Origin: Leptospirales bacterium
GTDB lineage: Bacteria > Spirochaetota > Leptospiria > Leptospirales > Leptonemataceae
Assembly: GCA_019694655.1 (NCBI GenBank)
Contig: JAIBBN010000001.1
Location: forward strand, 433,501 to 497,500
Reading direction: 5' to 3'
Length of the DNA stretch: 64,000 bases
Position 1 is the stretch's first letter, and each line of letters starts with the position of its first letter. The notes below the pieces were generated by a model. The model ran no database searches. It saw nothing but the letters and a program-made list of their open reading frames with translations, and was not told where the DNA came from. The position numbers and the translations under genes are program-made. Below, piece after piece: positions 19,253 to 28,357 of the stretch.

Positions 19253-20002
19253 TCAGGCTTTGGCTGCCAGACGAATTACGGACAGATACCTGTATACGGC
19301 GTCGGCCAGTCCGCTGAACACAGCGTCGGCGATCAGCGCATGGCCGATGCTGACTTCGCAGATCATCGGGGCTGCCTGCAACAGCGGGCCAAGATTGCTC
19401 AAACTTAAATCATGACCGGCATTGACGCCTAGCCCCAGGCCATCGGCAAGTTGTGCGCATTCGGCAAACTGGCGGCAGACAGCGGCAGCTTCTGGCCTCT
19501 CCGCCGCGCGAGCGTAGGGTTCTGTATAAAGTTCAATGCGATTCGGTCGCAATTTGGCAATGGCTTCAATCCATTTGGGGTTCGCGTCCATGAAGAGACT
19601 GCTGCGCGTCCCGTTTTCGTGCAGCTTTTCCAATACCGCGCTCAGTCGACGACTATCGGTTTCTGGATTCCAACCGTGATCGGACGTGGCCTGTCCGGGC
19701 GCATCGGGCACCAGCGTACACTGGGCAGGGCGCGCCTCCTGCACAAGCTCCAGAAAATCAGGTTCAAAGGGATTGCCTTCAATGTTAAACTCCCGATCTG
19801 GAAATTCTTCGCCAATCAGCCTGGCGATAGCGATGACGTCTGCCGGACGAATGTGGCGCTGATCAGGTCGCGGATGGACTGTAACGCCAGCGGCGCCGGC
19901 CTCCAGGCAAATGCGCGCGGCGGCGGCCGGCTCAGGGTAGTTCAATGGCCTCGAGTTTCGCAAAAGCGCGATTTTGTTTACGTTTACGCTGAGCGCAGTC
20001 AT
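19253..20002 (-). CDS. pdxJ: Pyridoxine 5'-phosphate synthase PdxJ
   Basis: 249 residues from the ATG at 20002 (MTALSVNVNKIALLRN). The enzyme condenses 3-amino-2-oxopropyl phosphate with deoxyxylulose phosphate in the DXP-dependent vitamin B6 pathway. The TIM-barrel blocks VNVNKIALLRNSR, AGVTVHPRPDQRHI, FNIEGNP, CTLVPD, GLGVNAGHDL and EVSIGHALIADA are all present. The frame extends upstream with no family likeness, so the family start was used. The phosphate-binding and catalytic residues (His in HPRPD, Glu in the EGNP block) are seen. Confidence 0.96.
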   Translation of the reverse strand: MTALSVNVNKIALLRNSRPLNYPEPAAAARICLEAGAAGVTVHPRPDQRHIRPADVIAIARLIGEEFPDREFNIEGNPFEPDFLELVQEARPAQCTLVPDAPGQATSDHGWNPETDSRRLSAVLEKLHENGTRSSLFMDANPKWIEAIAKLRPNRIELYTEPYARAAERPEAAAVCRQFAECAQLADGLGLGVNAGHDLSLSNLGPLLQAAPMICEVSIGHALIADAVFSGLADAVYRYLSVIRLAAKA

Positions 20003-20123
20003 CGTCCGGCCACAGCGCTTCAGTCCCGGGTCCTTACAATCGAAATTCAGTAGCGTTGCGGGATGGTCAGCACTGCGCTGTAGTTGACACATTTCGGGAG
20101 CGGCCGTCACACTGGCCCTGCTC

Positions 20124-20855
20124 ATGACGCGCCCACTAGTCCTGCTCATTGAGGATGATCGCGATATTGTCGCGCTAATCCAAAAATCCCTGGATCCTGC
20201 GCTGTTTCAGGTGGAGGTCAAGGATCGCGGGGAGCCGGCAATACGCTCTGTCAAAGAGCGCACCCCTGATCTAGTACTCCTTGATCTGAACCTACCAGAT
20301 ATGGATGGTCTCGATTTATGCCGCCAGTTGCGCAGTCGTTCAGAAACTGCACGAACGGGAATAGTGATGATCAGCGCCCGGGATGAGGAGGCTGACATAG
20401 TCAGCGGTCTCGAACTTGGCGCCGACGACTATATTACCAAGCCATTCAGCCCGCGTGTTCTCATCGCTCGGGTGCGCGCTGTTTTGCGGCGCCGGAAGCA
20501 GACTGCGACGCCCTCAGAGGTCGACCGAATTCTACAGTATGGCGGCATTGCGATCGATCCGCGGCGCTTCGAAGTGCGCCGTCGGGATGAACTGATTCAG
20601 CTGACGCGCAGCGAGTTTCGCATTCTTCAGCTCTTTTGCAGCAAGCCTGGTTGGGTATTTACGCGCAATCAGATCGTCGAAGCGGTACATGGCGAGGCAA
20701 CTCCAGTAACGGCTCGCTCCGTGGATGTGCTCATTGTAGGTCTGCGCCAAAAACTAGGAGCTGACGGCGTTTCGATCGAGACGGTACGGGGCATCGGATA
20801 CCGGGTAAAAGAGTTGAGCGAGCTTTCGGATGGCGAGTCGGGCGGCGGAGAGTAA
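20124..20855 (+). CDS. OmpR-family response regulator
   Basis: 243 residues. The receiver domain (1-120) has acidic residues E10-D11-D12, phospho-acceptor D54 (VLLDLNLPDMDG) and K106 (YITKPFSP). The winged-helix output domain (about 140-230) ends with SVDVLIVGLRQKLG and the ETVRGIGYRV wing typical of OmpR/PhoB proteins. A short acidic, Gly-rich tail follows. No sensor kinase gene is next to it; neighbours are pdxJ (divergent) and a dehydrogenase (convergent), so its regulon is unknown. Confidence 0.95.
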   Translation: MTRPLVLLIEDDRDIVALIQKSLDPALFQVEVKDRGEPAIRSVKERTPDLVLLDLNLPDMDGLDLCRQLRSRSETARTGIVMISARDEEADIVSGLELGADDYITKPFSPRVLIARVRAVLRRRKQTATPSEVDRILQYGGIAIDPRRFEVRRRDELIQLTRSEFRILQLFCSKPGWVFTRNQIVEAVHGEATPVTARSVDVLIVGLRQKLGADGVSIETVRGIGYRVKELSELSDGESGGGE

Positions 20856-20876
20856 GCGCGCGCGTCGGCGGGCAGG

Positions 20877-22382
20877 TCAACGCGTCTCCATTACGACTTT
20901 TACGCTGCGTCCGCTGTCTGCCGCCAGCTGAAACGCCTCCGAGATCTCCGAAAGCGGCTTCAGCTGGGTGATCATTTTCTCCTGCAGTCGCGCGGCGATT
21001 TCGGGATGTGCCGAAAGTATAGCCAGAGCGCGCCGGAAATCGCCGCAGCGCGAGCTGTGCAGCTCCAGGCCTTCTGCGATCCGCCGCTCAAGAAGCGAAT
21101 CAGCAAGCGAGGGTGCGGCGCTTTTCTCCATGACTTCTGGCGCAATCGGCGAGCCGGCGCGGTGCGGCGCCAGCAAAATCGCACCGCGGGCGCGCAGCAG
21201 CGAAAACTCGCGCGGAGGAGTCGGTCGGATGATGCTATCAGCGTCGGCAAGGGAATCGACGACGGCCAGATCAAAACGGGGGTAGGGCGCTTGCGGCGGA
21301 TAGCCGCCGACGTCCAGTCGGTCGGCGGCTTCGGCAGGCGAGAGGGAGTATACCGTACGGCTGCTGCTCTTTGCCCATTGCTCCAACTTCTGGCGCGCCT
21401 GGAAATTGAGGGCCGGCGCCGCAAAGATTGCTCGATTCTCACGAGCCTCAGATTCTGCAGGCCACTTGAAGTTTAAATTGGATTCGTGGAAGGGCAGAAG
21501 CGCCAGCTCATCCACGACCAGGTCGGTCAGACGTTGCATTCCGAAAGCCGCCTGTCCATTGGTCGATTTCAAATGCACGGCGCGGCGCGCCATGTTCAGG
21601 GCCAGTTCCAGACCCTGCATCGATCCGGTCGTATCAAAGACCAGATCGAAGGTTCTATCCAGGCTGGACGGATTGCATTGCCGGAGATCAAGGGCCTCAT
21701 CGGCGCCCAGATCGCGTGACAATTGTAACAGTGAGTCATGACGCGCAACGCCGACGATGGTAAAAGAGTAGCCGCATTCTTTGCGAAAAGCGTTGAGTGC
21801 AGCGATCATCAATGCGCCCAGCCGCCGCGGTCCGAGCACCGCAATCCGTTCGCCGCGCCGCGGCTGACTGCAATCCACGCCCTGCAGCGCCGCCGCAAAG
21901 GGCTCGGTGAGCGCCGCCGCCAGCGGCGAGATATTTTCCGGCACGGGGACGATGGCCTCAACGGGAGCCAGCACCATCGGCGAAAATCCGCCAGGCAAGC
22001 GATCGATGCCGAGTGTGATTCGCTGCGGGCATTGAGTGTTAATGCCCTTGCTGCAGAACGGGCAATTGCTATCGTGCAGCCCGCGTGCAAGGTGTGAGGC
22101 ATTGATCTCGATGGCCGCCGGGCGTCCCTCATGCAGGGCGACAACTTCATGGCCAATGACCTGCGGCAAAGGGTAGGGAAGGAAGCGGCGCGCCAGGTCC
22201 GTAGAACAGACGCCGCAATAGAGCGTAGGCAGCGCTTCGTAGCCCGGACCAAGCTCCATCCACGCCTGTGAATTGCGCAGGATGCGCCAGCCGCTCTGTG
22301 CGGAGCCTTCAATTGTGAAATGAGTCGTCTGAAAAGAGCCGTCGGCCTGATACTCAGGGGCCTCGTAGTCGAAGCGGCTCAT
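20877..22382 (-). CDS. Zinc-dependent MDR-superfamily dehydrogenase, unusually long
   Basis: 501 residues, against about 350 for typical medium-chain dehydrogenases. Catalytic-zinc motifs LYCGVCSTD (about 54-62) and IGHEV are present. The structural-zinc lobe reads DSNCPFCSKGINTQC, with three cysteines and Asp or Ser where the first Cys should be. The nucleotide-binding part has IAVLGPRRLGALM. The C-terminal half carries about 130 residues not in standard members, including VYSLSPAEAADRLDVGGYPP and a second region that reads like a duplicated Rossmann piece. Substrate unknown. It is downstream of the gcvT-gcvH-22401 series and convergent with the OmpR-type regulator. Confidence 0.75.
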   Translation of the reverse strand: MSRFDYEAPEYQADGSFQTTHFTIEGSAQSGWRILRNSQAWMELGPGYEALPTLYCGVCSTDLARRFLPYPLPQVIGHEVVALHEGRPAAIEINASHLARGLHDSNCPFCSKGINTQCPQRITLGIDRLPGGFSPMVLAPVEAIVPVPENISPLAAALTEPFAAALQGVDCSQPRRGERIAVLGPRRLGALMIAALNAFRKECGYSFTIVGVARHDSLLQLSRDLGADEALDLRQCNPSSLDRTFDLVFDTTGSMQGLELALNMARRAVHLKSTNGQAAFGMQRLTDLVVDELALLPFHESNLNFKWPAESEARENRAIFAAPALNFQARQKLEQWAKSSSRTVYSLSPAEAADRLDVGGYPPQAPYPRFDLAVVDSLADADSIIRPTPPREFSLLRARGAILLAPHRAGSPIAPEVMEKSAAPSLADSLLERRIAEGLELHSSRCGDFRRALAILSAHPEIAARLQEKMITQLKPLSEISEAFQLAADSGRSVKVVMETR

Positions 22383-22400
22383 TGTTACATCGTCACAAAC

Positions 22401-22691
22401 TTACTTTTTCTCTAAGTCGGTTACTTTGATGCGGTTCTTGGCTTTCCATTCGCGAAACGGCGCCAGCGCATGCATACGCTCCTCAGATACATAGAAGAGT
22501 CGTTCGCCGTACTTTACCAGAATGCCTTTGTAGTGGGCGTACTTGGTGCGGTGGTCGATCAGCCCAATTTCCTTGACATCGTTCCAATTTTCACAGGTCT
22601 TCAAGACGGGGACATGACGCAGGTAGAGCTCTCGAATTGTCCCATCCTGGACGGAATCGCGCAGAATCTTCTCCCACTCCATGTCGATCAT
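22401..22691 (-). CDS. Small conserved-looking protein of unknown function
   Basis: 96 residues, highly charged, with no signal peptide or membrane segment: it starts MIDMEWEKILRDSVQDG, has a central EIGLIDHRTKYAHYKGILVKYGERLFYVSEER and a basic end KAKNRIKVTDLEKK. The upstream sequence has GGAGGCAA near the start, usable as a ribosome binding site. It lies between gcvH and the long dehydrogenase in the same direction. I do not recognise a family. Coding is supported by the length, the codon pattern and lack of any competing frame. Confidence 0.6.
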   Translation of the reverse strand: MIDMEWEKILRDSVQDGTIRELYLRHVPVLKTCENWNDVKEIGLIDHRTKYAHYKGILVKYGERLFYVSEERMHALAPFREWKAKNRIKVTDLEKK

Positions 22692-22790
22692 TTACCCCGC
22701 AAAGCTGATGTCTCCAGGTTGCCTCCGGGAAGCTATTTGTAAAGAGTTTTTGCCGAATCGGAGATCCCGGCGGAGGGAGGCCTCGGGGGC

Positions 22791-23183
22791 TTAGCCTGCA
22801 CTTTTGGCCAGCAATTCGCTGTACGCCTGGGGGCTCAGCAAGGAGGAGAGCTGGCTACGGTCAAAGTCTTTGAGCTTCAGGATCCAGCTGCCATATGCGT
22901 CCTGATTGATTTTTTCCGGAGCGGAACGCAGCGCCTCATTGACTTCGGCCACCACGCCGCTGGTCGGCGCATAGAGGTCTTCAGCGGCCTTCACAGATTC
23001 AATGGACCCGAAGCTGATTCCGGCGGAAAGTGCGGCGCCGACCGCTGGCGTACTCAGAAATACAATATCGCCCAGCGAATCTTGTGCATAATCAGTGATT
23101 CCAATCCAGAGCAGGCCGGCTTCCTCGCGGGCCCATTCATGCTTTGGCGTATAGAGACAATTTTCCGGAATCTTGCTGGCCAT
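22791..23183 (-). CDS. gcvH: Glycine cleavage system H protein
   Basis: 130 residues from the ATG at 23183 (MASKIPENCLYTPKHEW). GcvH carries the lipoyl arm that shuttles the aminomethyl group between the P, T and L proteins. ITDYAQDSLGDIVFL and GSIESVKAAEDLYAPTSG are visible; the Lys in SVKAAED is lipoylated. NPEKINQDAYGSW has the variant APEKINQDAYGSWI. The upstream open frame has no family likeness. It is 58 bases after gcvT; gcvP is not in the window. Confidence 0.96.
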   Translation of the reverse strand: MASKIPENCLYTPKHEWAREEAGLLWIGITDYAQDSLGDIVFLSTPAVGAALSAGISFGSIESVKAAEDLYAPTSGVVAEVNEALRSAPEKINQDAYGSWILKLKDFDRSQLSSLLSPQAYSELLAKSAG

Positions 23184-23241
23184 TGGCGGGCAGCCTGGGA
23201 CGGGCCCCCCTGCTGTAAAGTATTCGCAGCTTGCAGCGCAG

Positions 23242-24348
23242 CTACTTTCCGCGTTTCGCCGATCCGCGCACAAAAGGCCCGCTGACTGTTTCGGCCTGCA
23301 ACAGGCGGCCGCGCGCCTCAATCTGCAATTTAGTTCCGGCGGCGCGCATGGCAATTGGAAGAAAAGCCGTGCCAATGCCATGGCGCAAGCTGGGCGAGTA
23401 GGCGCCGGACAGCACCTGCGCAATCTTTACGCCCGAAGGATCGAGCACCGGGTAACCCTCGCGCGGAACGCCCCCTTCCAGCAGTTGGAAAGGAACTACC
23501 TGTGCGGTCACGCCGCGCTCCTTCTCGCGCAGGATTCGATCCATGGCCAGGTAGGGCGGCGATTTCTTACGCACAATCCAGCCGATGCCGCTTTCGACCG
23601 GCGTCCAGCGCTCGTTGAGCTCATGGCCATAGAGCGGATAGAGCGCCTCCAGCCGCAGGGTGTCGCGAGCGCCGAGGCCGCAGGGAATCAAACCTTTCGA
23701 TCGCTGCGTTCCGAGAATCAATTCCCAGATTGCCTGGCCGCTTTCATTGTCGGAGTAGATCTCGAAGCCATCCTCGCCGCTATATCCGGTGCGGCTGATG
23801 CGCAGCAGTTTTCCCTTCCAGCTAAAATCTTGAAATCGGAAATATCCGATTTCGGATAAGTTCAAATCAAGTGCGCTTAAGAGACATTCCTCGCTCTGCG
23901 GGCCTTGAACAGCCAGCAGATGCCAGCGTTCGCTTTGATCTTCAATTTCAACATCGCCTTCAGCGTACGAGCGAAGGTGCTGCGTCACTGTCAGGTAATT
24001 GGAGGCATTGGCCACAATGAAGTATTCCGTCTCATTGACTCGATATACGGTGATATCGTCCACCAGGCCTCCGGCTGCATTCAACACTGCATTGTATTGA
24101 ACCTGTCCGGGTTGCATGGCGGCGACGGAGTTGCATGTCAGTTTTTCCAGCAGATTCAGCGCATTTTTGCCACGTACAGCAATTTCACCCATATGCGAAA
24201 CATCAAATATTCCAGCAAATTTGCGGACCGCCATGTGTTCATCTATGATAGAGGAGTATTGTACCGGCATTTCCCAACCGGCGAACGGCGTCATTTTGCC
24301 TCCAAGAGCGGCGTGTGCGGAAAAAAGCGGCGTACGCTTGAGACTCAT
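23242..24348 (-). CDS. gcvT: Glycine cleavage system T protein (aminomethyltransferase)
   Basis: 368 residues from the ATG at 24348 (MSLKRTPLFSAH). It moves the methylene group from aminomethyl-lipoyl GcvH to tetrahydrofolate. Family blocks: MTPFAGWEMPVQY, AGIFDVSHMGEI, the folate-binding Asp in RTGYSGEDGFEIY, and LGARDTLRLEA. The C-terminal beta-barrel ends GSAKRGK. Its start is followed upstream by about 240 bases with no gene on this strand and no convincing glycine riboswitch. It leads the gcvT-gcvH series and would supply methylene-folate, the same pool that feeds metH. Confidence 0.96.
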   Translation of the reverse strand: MSLKRTPLFSAHAALGGKMTPFAGWEMPVQYSSIIDEHMAVRKFAGIFDVSHMGEIAVRGKNALNLLEKLTCNSVAAMQPGQVQYNAVLNAAGGLVDDITVYRVNETEYFIVANASNYLTVTQHLRSYAEGDVEIEDQSERWHLLAVQGPQSEECLLSALDLNLSEIGYFRFQDFSWKGKLLRISRTGYSGEDGFEIYSDNESGQAIWELILGTQRSKGLIPCGLGARDTLRLEALYPLYGHELNERWTPVESGIGWIVRKKSPPYLAMDRILREKERGVTAQVVPFQLLEGGVPREGYPVLDPSGVKIAQVLSGAYSPSLRHGIGTAFLPIAMRAAGTKLQIEARGRLLQAETVSGPFVRGSAKRGK

Positions 24349-24589
24349 CAGGGCACAAGCTGCGCGCCGGGCGTAGAGTTCAGCAAAAAAAAGCCGACTG
24401 CGCAATGGAATTCGCGGCGCATTTCTTTTCGCCGGAATCTCGGCGCCTCGCAGTCTGGTACTTGAGACCGGGTTTGCGCATGGAGATTGCGTGAATAACT
24501 TTTTGACGCGACCGGCAGAGAGCTGATGTTTTTTCTTTGACGGTGCGCCCGCCTGCAGATTCTCTCGCTCTCTCCTGAATCGCAAGGAA

Positions 24590-24787
24590 ATGAGCGGAGC
24601 GCTCACGATGCCGAAGGACGAAGCCGAGGAAACCAACAAAATGCGCTGCAGTGTGTGCGGAAGGGGCGTCGCCAAACTTTACCAGCGCAATACCTGCCGC
24701 GATTGTCTGCTACATTCATTCAAGAAGTTGACGCCAGTGATTGATTACTACCGCGGCGGCAAGTCAGGCGCTGCGCAGGATGCCTGA
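24590..24787 (+). CDS. Small zinc-ribbon-like protein
   Basis: 65 residues (or 59 from the ATG at 24608). Two CxxC pairs, CSVCGRG and CRDCLL, are spaced by 14 residues and could hold one zinc ion. The rest is polar, ending DYYRGGKSGAAQDA. An AAGGA sits just upstream. It is divergent from gcvT and 50 bases before the lipoprotein gene. No function can be assigned; RNA or protein binding is typical for such ribbons. It is short, so coding status is not certain. Confidence 0.5.
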   Translation: MSGALTMPKDEAEETNKMRCSVCGRGVAKLYQRNTCRDCLLHSFKKLTPVIDYYRGGKSGAAQDA

Positions 24788-24837
24788 ACCCCGGTAATCC
24801 TGGCCTTTCAAAGCGCTTTACACTACGCGTCGCCCGC

Positions 24838-26010
24838 TTGCACTGGTCTGTGCGGCATTCAACCTGCCTCTCGCTTCTCTTCATTTCATTCCTGATCGTT
24901 GTTCAGTCAGTTTTTGTTGGCTGCGAGCGCTTCTGGAAAGACCTGCGTGAAGACGCCAGGGGTCATCAGTTGCGCGCCCGCGGCATCAGCGAGCGTCCCG
25001 ATGGCGATTTGCAATGGACGATTGCAGTGGGCGCGCTCAATGATTCAGAATTTTCTGAACTGAGTCGCGCGGCGCTGACGCCGGTTCTGGATCGTACGCA
25101 GGCCCTGTTGGAACAACGTTTGCCTGGCCTGCATATTGCATTCATTCTTGACCAACCGATGAATTCGGTCTTTCTCATGGAACGCAGCATGCGCAGCGAG
25201 GGCGGCGTCGTGCGAACTGCATTGATTGATTTAAATCGCGAGTCAGAAATCCGAAATCGCAAGCTGCTGCTGGATGCCGGCCGCAGCGCCGCGGAGGTCA
25301 CGCTCCTCTTGCGCCAGCTGGCCGATCTGCAGCAGAAGGCGCTGGATGCAGAGCGCCCCTGTCTGGAAAGCAAGCTAAGCAGCAGCGAGGAAACCTGGCT
25401 CAGTTACTTGCGCCATCAGCCGCGCTATGATCTCATTCTTACCAATGCATTGATTTTTGCGGATGGCGTCGATCGGCGGCCCTTTTCCAGTTCCGATGAG
25501 GATGGCGCGCGCAGTGTAATGGGCGGGCCGGCGCTGGGCCGCAGCGGGATGGAAGGCTGGGGTCTGGTGTTGAGCCTGAATTCCTGGGCGCCGGGCCACT
25601 CCTGCCGCCGCGATCAGGATCGCCTGCCAGCGCCAGCAGCGGCCGAGGCGGCGGCGCAGCGCATTGCGCAGGCGCTCTGGCCGCTGCTGACGGCCTTGCC
25701 CGCAGGCGTCGATCTTCAAAACAAGACGCCGGCAAACGAGCCGGTCAGGCTGAGCTGGTCGAAGCGGCTTGAGCTATTGCGCTCGTATTTGCGCTTTTCC
25801 AGCGGCGATCGGCGGGCCTGTGAATTTCTGACCACGGGAGCCGCCCATCAGGGGCGGCCTTCGCCGCCGCGGCGCTCATCCGCTGACGAAAGTCGCTCCG
25901 GAGCAGAGTCAGATTTTCGCTCAGGCGCGGCCGAAGCAGCCACTACTCTGGAGGAGCAGCGCCAGATCACCCTGGATGCTTACCTGGACGATTGTAAAAA
26001 AACGGAGTGA
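24838..26010 (+). CDS. Putative lipoprotein of unknown function
   Basis: 390 residues beginning at a TTG, with GTG at 24850 as an alternative. The N-terminus has a hydrophobic run (LSLLFISFLIVVQSVFVGC) ending in a spirochaete-like lipobox, so the mature protein would be anchored at Cys29. The rest is soluble; residues from about 40 to 120 resemble a folded domain (WTIAVGALNDSEFSELSRAAL). The C-terminal 60 residues are Ser/Ala/Arg-rich and probably disordered. I do not recognise the family. The next gene starts 29 bases downstream in the same direction. Confidence 0.65.
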   Translation: MHWSVRHSTCLSLLFISFLIVVQSVFVGCERFWKDLREDARGHQLRARGISERPDGDLQWTIAVGALNDSEFSELSRAALTPVLDRTQALLEQRLPGLHIAFILDQPMNSVFLMERSMRSEGGVVRTALIDLNRESEIRNRKLLLDAGRSAAEVTLLLRQLADLQQKALDAERPCLESKLSSSEETWLSYLRHQPRYDLILTNALIFADGVDRRPFSSSDEDGARSVMGGPALGRSGMEGWGLVLSLNSWAPGHSCRRDQDRLPAPAAAEAAAQRIAQALWPLLTALPAGVDLQNKTPANEPVRLSWSKRLELLRSYLRFSSGDRRACEFLTTGAAHQGRPSPPRRSSADESRSGAESDFRSGAAEAATTLEEQRQITLDAYLDDCKKTE

Positions 26011-26039
26011 CCCTTCTTTCGCCCGGAGCGGACTGACCC

Positions 26040-26540
26040 ATGGCCACACCAGTTGAAGTCCACGCAGACCAGAGTCGCCGGGACAATTTGCGCGAATTGC
26101 GCTACGCTGGCATTGCCACACTGATTACCCTGGTGCTGGGCTCTGGGTTGTATCTGGCAACGCCAAAGGTCCGCGAGGAAATGGCCGCGCGGGACACGGC
26201 GCTGCACCATGCGCGCCAGTTCAACTTCGCCAATGGCAGCGGCGAAATTATATATTCGGTTACAGCCGAAGGCGGCCAGGCGCAACAGGAGCGCTACCGG
26301 CAGGATCTGGAACTGCTGCAGCGGCGCTTTGAGCGCGGTCAATTTGCAATGGCAACCTTGCCGGGCATGGAAAATTCGGCCGAATATAAGGCGATGACTC
26401 TGCAGGCCAGCGCGCTGCGCTATTCAGTAGAAACGCGTCCCGGCCAGGTCGTTCTGGCGATCCGCGCTCAAAACGGCGCCGCCCAGGCTGCGGTGCAGGC
26501 GTATCTGAAATTTCTGGAAACGCGCTGGCAATTTCGTTAG
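26040..26540 (+). CDS. Single-pass membrane protein of unknown function
   Basis: 166 residues. One membrane segment at about 23-40 (AGIATLITLVLGSGLYLA) follows a short cytoplasmic start; the remainder would be outside the cytoplasmic membrane. The external part contains a helical stretch with ERYRQDLELLQRRFERG and ends LETRWQFR. It is probably co-transcribed with the lipoprotein upstream. No family is recognised. It is convergent with purE, 90 bases apart. Confidence 0.65.
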   Translation: MATPVEVHADQSRRDNLRELRYAGIATLITLVLGSGLYLATPKVREEMAARDTALHHARQFNFANGSGEIIYSVTAEGGQAQQERYRQDLELLQRRFERGQFAMATLPGMENSAEYKAMTLQASALRYSVETRPGQVVLAIRAQNGAAQAAVQAYLKFLETRWQFR

Positions 26541-26630
26541 CGAAAGCAGTTCGCAGTTTTCGCAGCTGATCCGGCGAAGGCGCGCCGGCATAGCGACCGA
26601 GCCGCCGCCCAATTGGAAATTACTACAGTA

Positions 26631-27140
26631 TTACAGAAGATTCTTATATCCTCTGGATTCCATTTCGCCGGCCTGCTGCAGAACCGCATCGCGCTGCGCC
26701 TCGAGAAATCGATTCATCTTTGCCCGGAGCGAATCGTCCTGAGCGGCAAGGATGCGCACCGCCAGCAGACCGGCATTGCGAGCCTGATTCAGCGCGACAG
26801 TCGCCACCGGAACGCCTGCCGGCATCTGCAGAATGGACAGGATTGAATCCCAGCCGTCGATCGAATTGGAAGAGCGAACCGGCACGCCGATGACTGGAAG
26901 CGCAGTGTAAGCAGCGGTCATGCCCGGCAGGTGCGCTGCGCCGCCGGCGCCAGCGATCAGAACTTTCAATCCTCGTTCTGCGGCGCTCTGTGCGTAGTCT
27001 GCAAGACGATGCGGGGTGCGGTGCGCCGAGACAATTGTCACCTCATGGTCGATCCCAAATTCTTCCAGCGCGCCTGCAGCCTCAGCCATAATGGCGAGGT
27101 CCGACTTGCTGCCCATGATGATTCCCACCTGCGCAATCAT
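26631..27140 (-). CDS. purE: N5-carboxyaminoimidazole ribonucleotide mutase PurE
   Basis: 169 residues, the class I length. It rearranges N5-CAIR to CAIR in purine synthesis. GIIMGSKSDLAIM, the catalytic-His block SAHRTPHRL, AGAGGAAHLPGMTAAYTALPVIGVPV and GVPVATVALNQARNAGLLAVRIL are intact. Its ATG overlaps the purK stop by four bases, the usual coupling of the two subunits of this step. Confidence 0.97.
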   Translation of the reverse strand: MIAQVGIIMGSKSDLAIMAEAAGALEEFGIDHEVTIVSAHRTPHRLADYAQSAAERGLKVLIAGAGGAAHLPGMTAAYTALPVIGVPVRSSNSIDGWDSILSILQMPAGVPVATVALNQARNAGLLAVRILAAQDDSLRAKMNRFLEAQRDAVLQQAGEMESRGYKNLL

Positions 27141-28282
27141 TGTTCCGCGCCCTCTACCTGAATCATGTCTCGAATTTGCCGTGCGCGGGCGATGGCTTCC
27201 TGCGCGCTGGCCGCAACTACGGTAACGTGACCCATCTTGCGATAGGGACGCGTCTGACGCTTGCCATAGAGGTGGACATGGACCCCCGGCCAGGCAAGGA
27301 CTTTTTCCAGACCCTTATAGCGAACTGCGCCGGAGGCGCCACTGGCGCCTAACAGGTTGATCATAGCAGCCGGCTGGCGCAGGCGGCAGTCGCCGGCCGG
27401 CAGGCCAAGGATAGCGCGCAAATGCTCCGCATACTGCGAACTGTTACAAGCTTCAATTGTATGATGACCGCTATTGTGCGGGCGCGGGGCCATCTCGTTG
27501 ATTACCAGTTTGCCATCGCTCAGCAAAAACATCTCCACCGCCAATAGACCTTCGATCTGCAGCGCCTCGGCGGCAGCGAAGGCAATCTGCATGGCGCGCC
27601 GCTCTTGATCGGAGCTGATCGAAGCCGGGGCAAAGAGCAATTCTACCAGGTTCGCCTCCACGTGAAATTCCATTTCGACCGCCGGGAAGGAGGCCAGGCC
27701 GCCATCGGATCGCCGGCTAACGATAACCGCGATCTCCTTTTCAAATGCGGCCAGCCGTTCTACTATCGAAGGGGCGTCAAAACCGCGCTCAATCTCATCC
27801 GGCCCGCGCAAGACCTGCACGCCGCGCCCGTCGTAGCCGGCGCGCCGCAGCTTCTGTACCAGCGGAAACCAATCACGCAATTCGCGCAAGTCTTCGCGCC
27901 GCTCAATCGAGTGGAACTCGAGCGTCGGAAGTTTGTGCTGAACATAGAATTGCTTCTGGGCCAGCTTGTCCTGAATGAGTGCGATAACTTGCGGCCCCGG
28001 TCGCACAACCTTGCCGCGCGCCGCCAGCAACTCCAGGGCGTCGCAATTCACATGTTCGATTTCGATAGTCAAGAGGTCGCAGCGTTCGCCAAAATCGAGC
28101 ACCGCCTTTCGATCAGAGACCGCCCCGTGGACGAAGCCCTTCAGGAAACTGCAGGGCGCCTCGGCGTCGCCGTCCAGATAGAATGGTTGCAGACCCAGCT
28201 GCAGGGCCGGCGCCAGCAGCATGCGTCCCAATTGGCCGCCGCCCAGCACGCCCAGTTGCACATCGCTGAAGCGCGGACTCAT
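27137..28282 (-). CDS. purK: 5-(carboxyamino)imidazole ribonucleotide synthase PurK
   Basis: 381 residues. An ATP-grasp enzyme that converts AIR, ATP and bicarbonate to N5-CAIR. The N-terminal domain has LGVLGGGQLGRMLL; ATP-grasp blocks include FPLVQKLRRAGYDGRGVQVL, AVEMFLLSDGKLVINEMAPRPHNSGH and the final segments around GHVTVVAAS. It is immediately upstream of purE with a four-base overlap, so the two form a unit. Confidence 0.97.
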   Translation of the reverse strand: MSPRFSDVQLGVLGGGQLGRMLLAPALQLGLQPFYLDGDAEAPCSFLKGFVHGAVSDRKAVLDFGERCDLLTIEIEHVNCDALELLAARGKVVRPGPQVIALIQDKLAQKQFYVQHKLPTLEFHSIERREDLRELRDWFPLVQKLRRAGYDGRGVQVLRGPDEIERGFDAPSIVERLAAFEKEIAVIVSRRSDGGLASFPAVEMEFHVEANLVELLFAPASISSDQERRAMQIAFAAAEALQIEGLLAVEMFLLSDGKLVINEMAPRPHNSGHHTIEACNSSQYAEHLRAILGLPAGDCRLRQPAAMINLLGASGASGAVRYKGLEKVLAWPGVHVHLYGKRQTRPYRKMGHVTVVAASAQEAIARARQIRDMIQVEGAEQ

Positions 28283-28357
28283 CTGCGGTCAGTGCGCCGC
28301 GCTGCAGAGCGGCGTCGACCAAGAACCGGGCAGGGTCAGCAGGCGTCCAGGGCCGGT

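Noticed and set aside
24349..24590. Glycine riboswitch upstream of gcvT
   Set aside because: On the minus strand GGAGAG and CTCTC could pair, but the conserved CCGAAGG and CAGGCAAA cores are missing.
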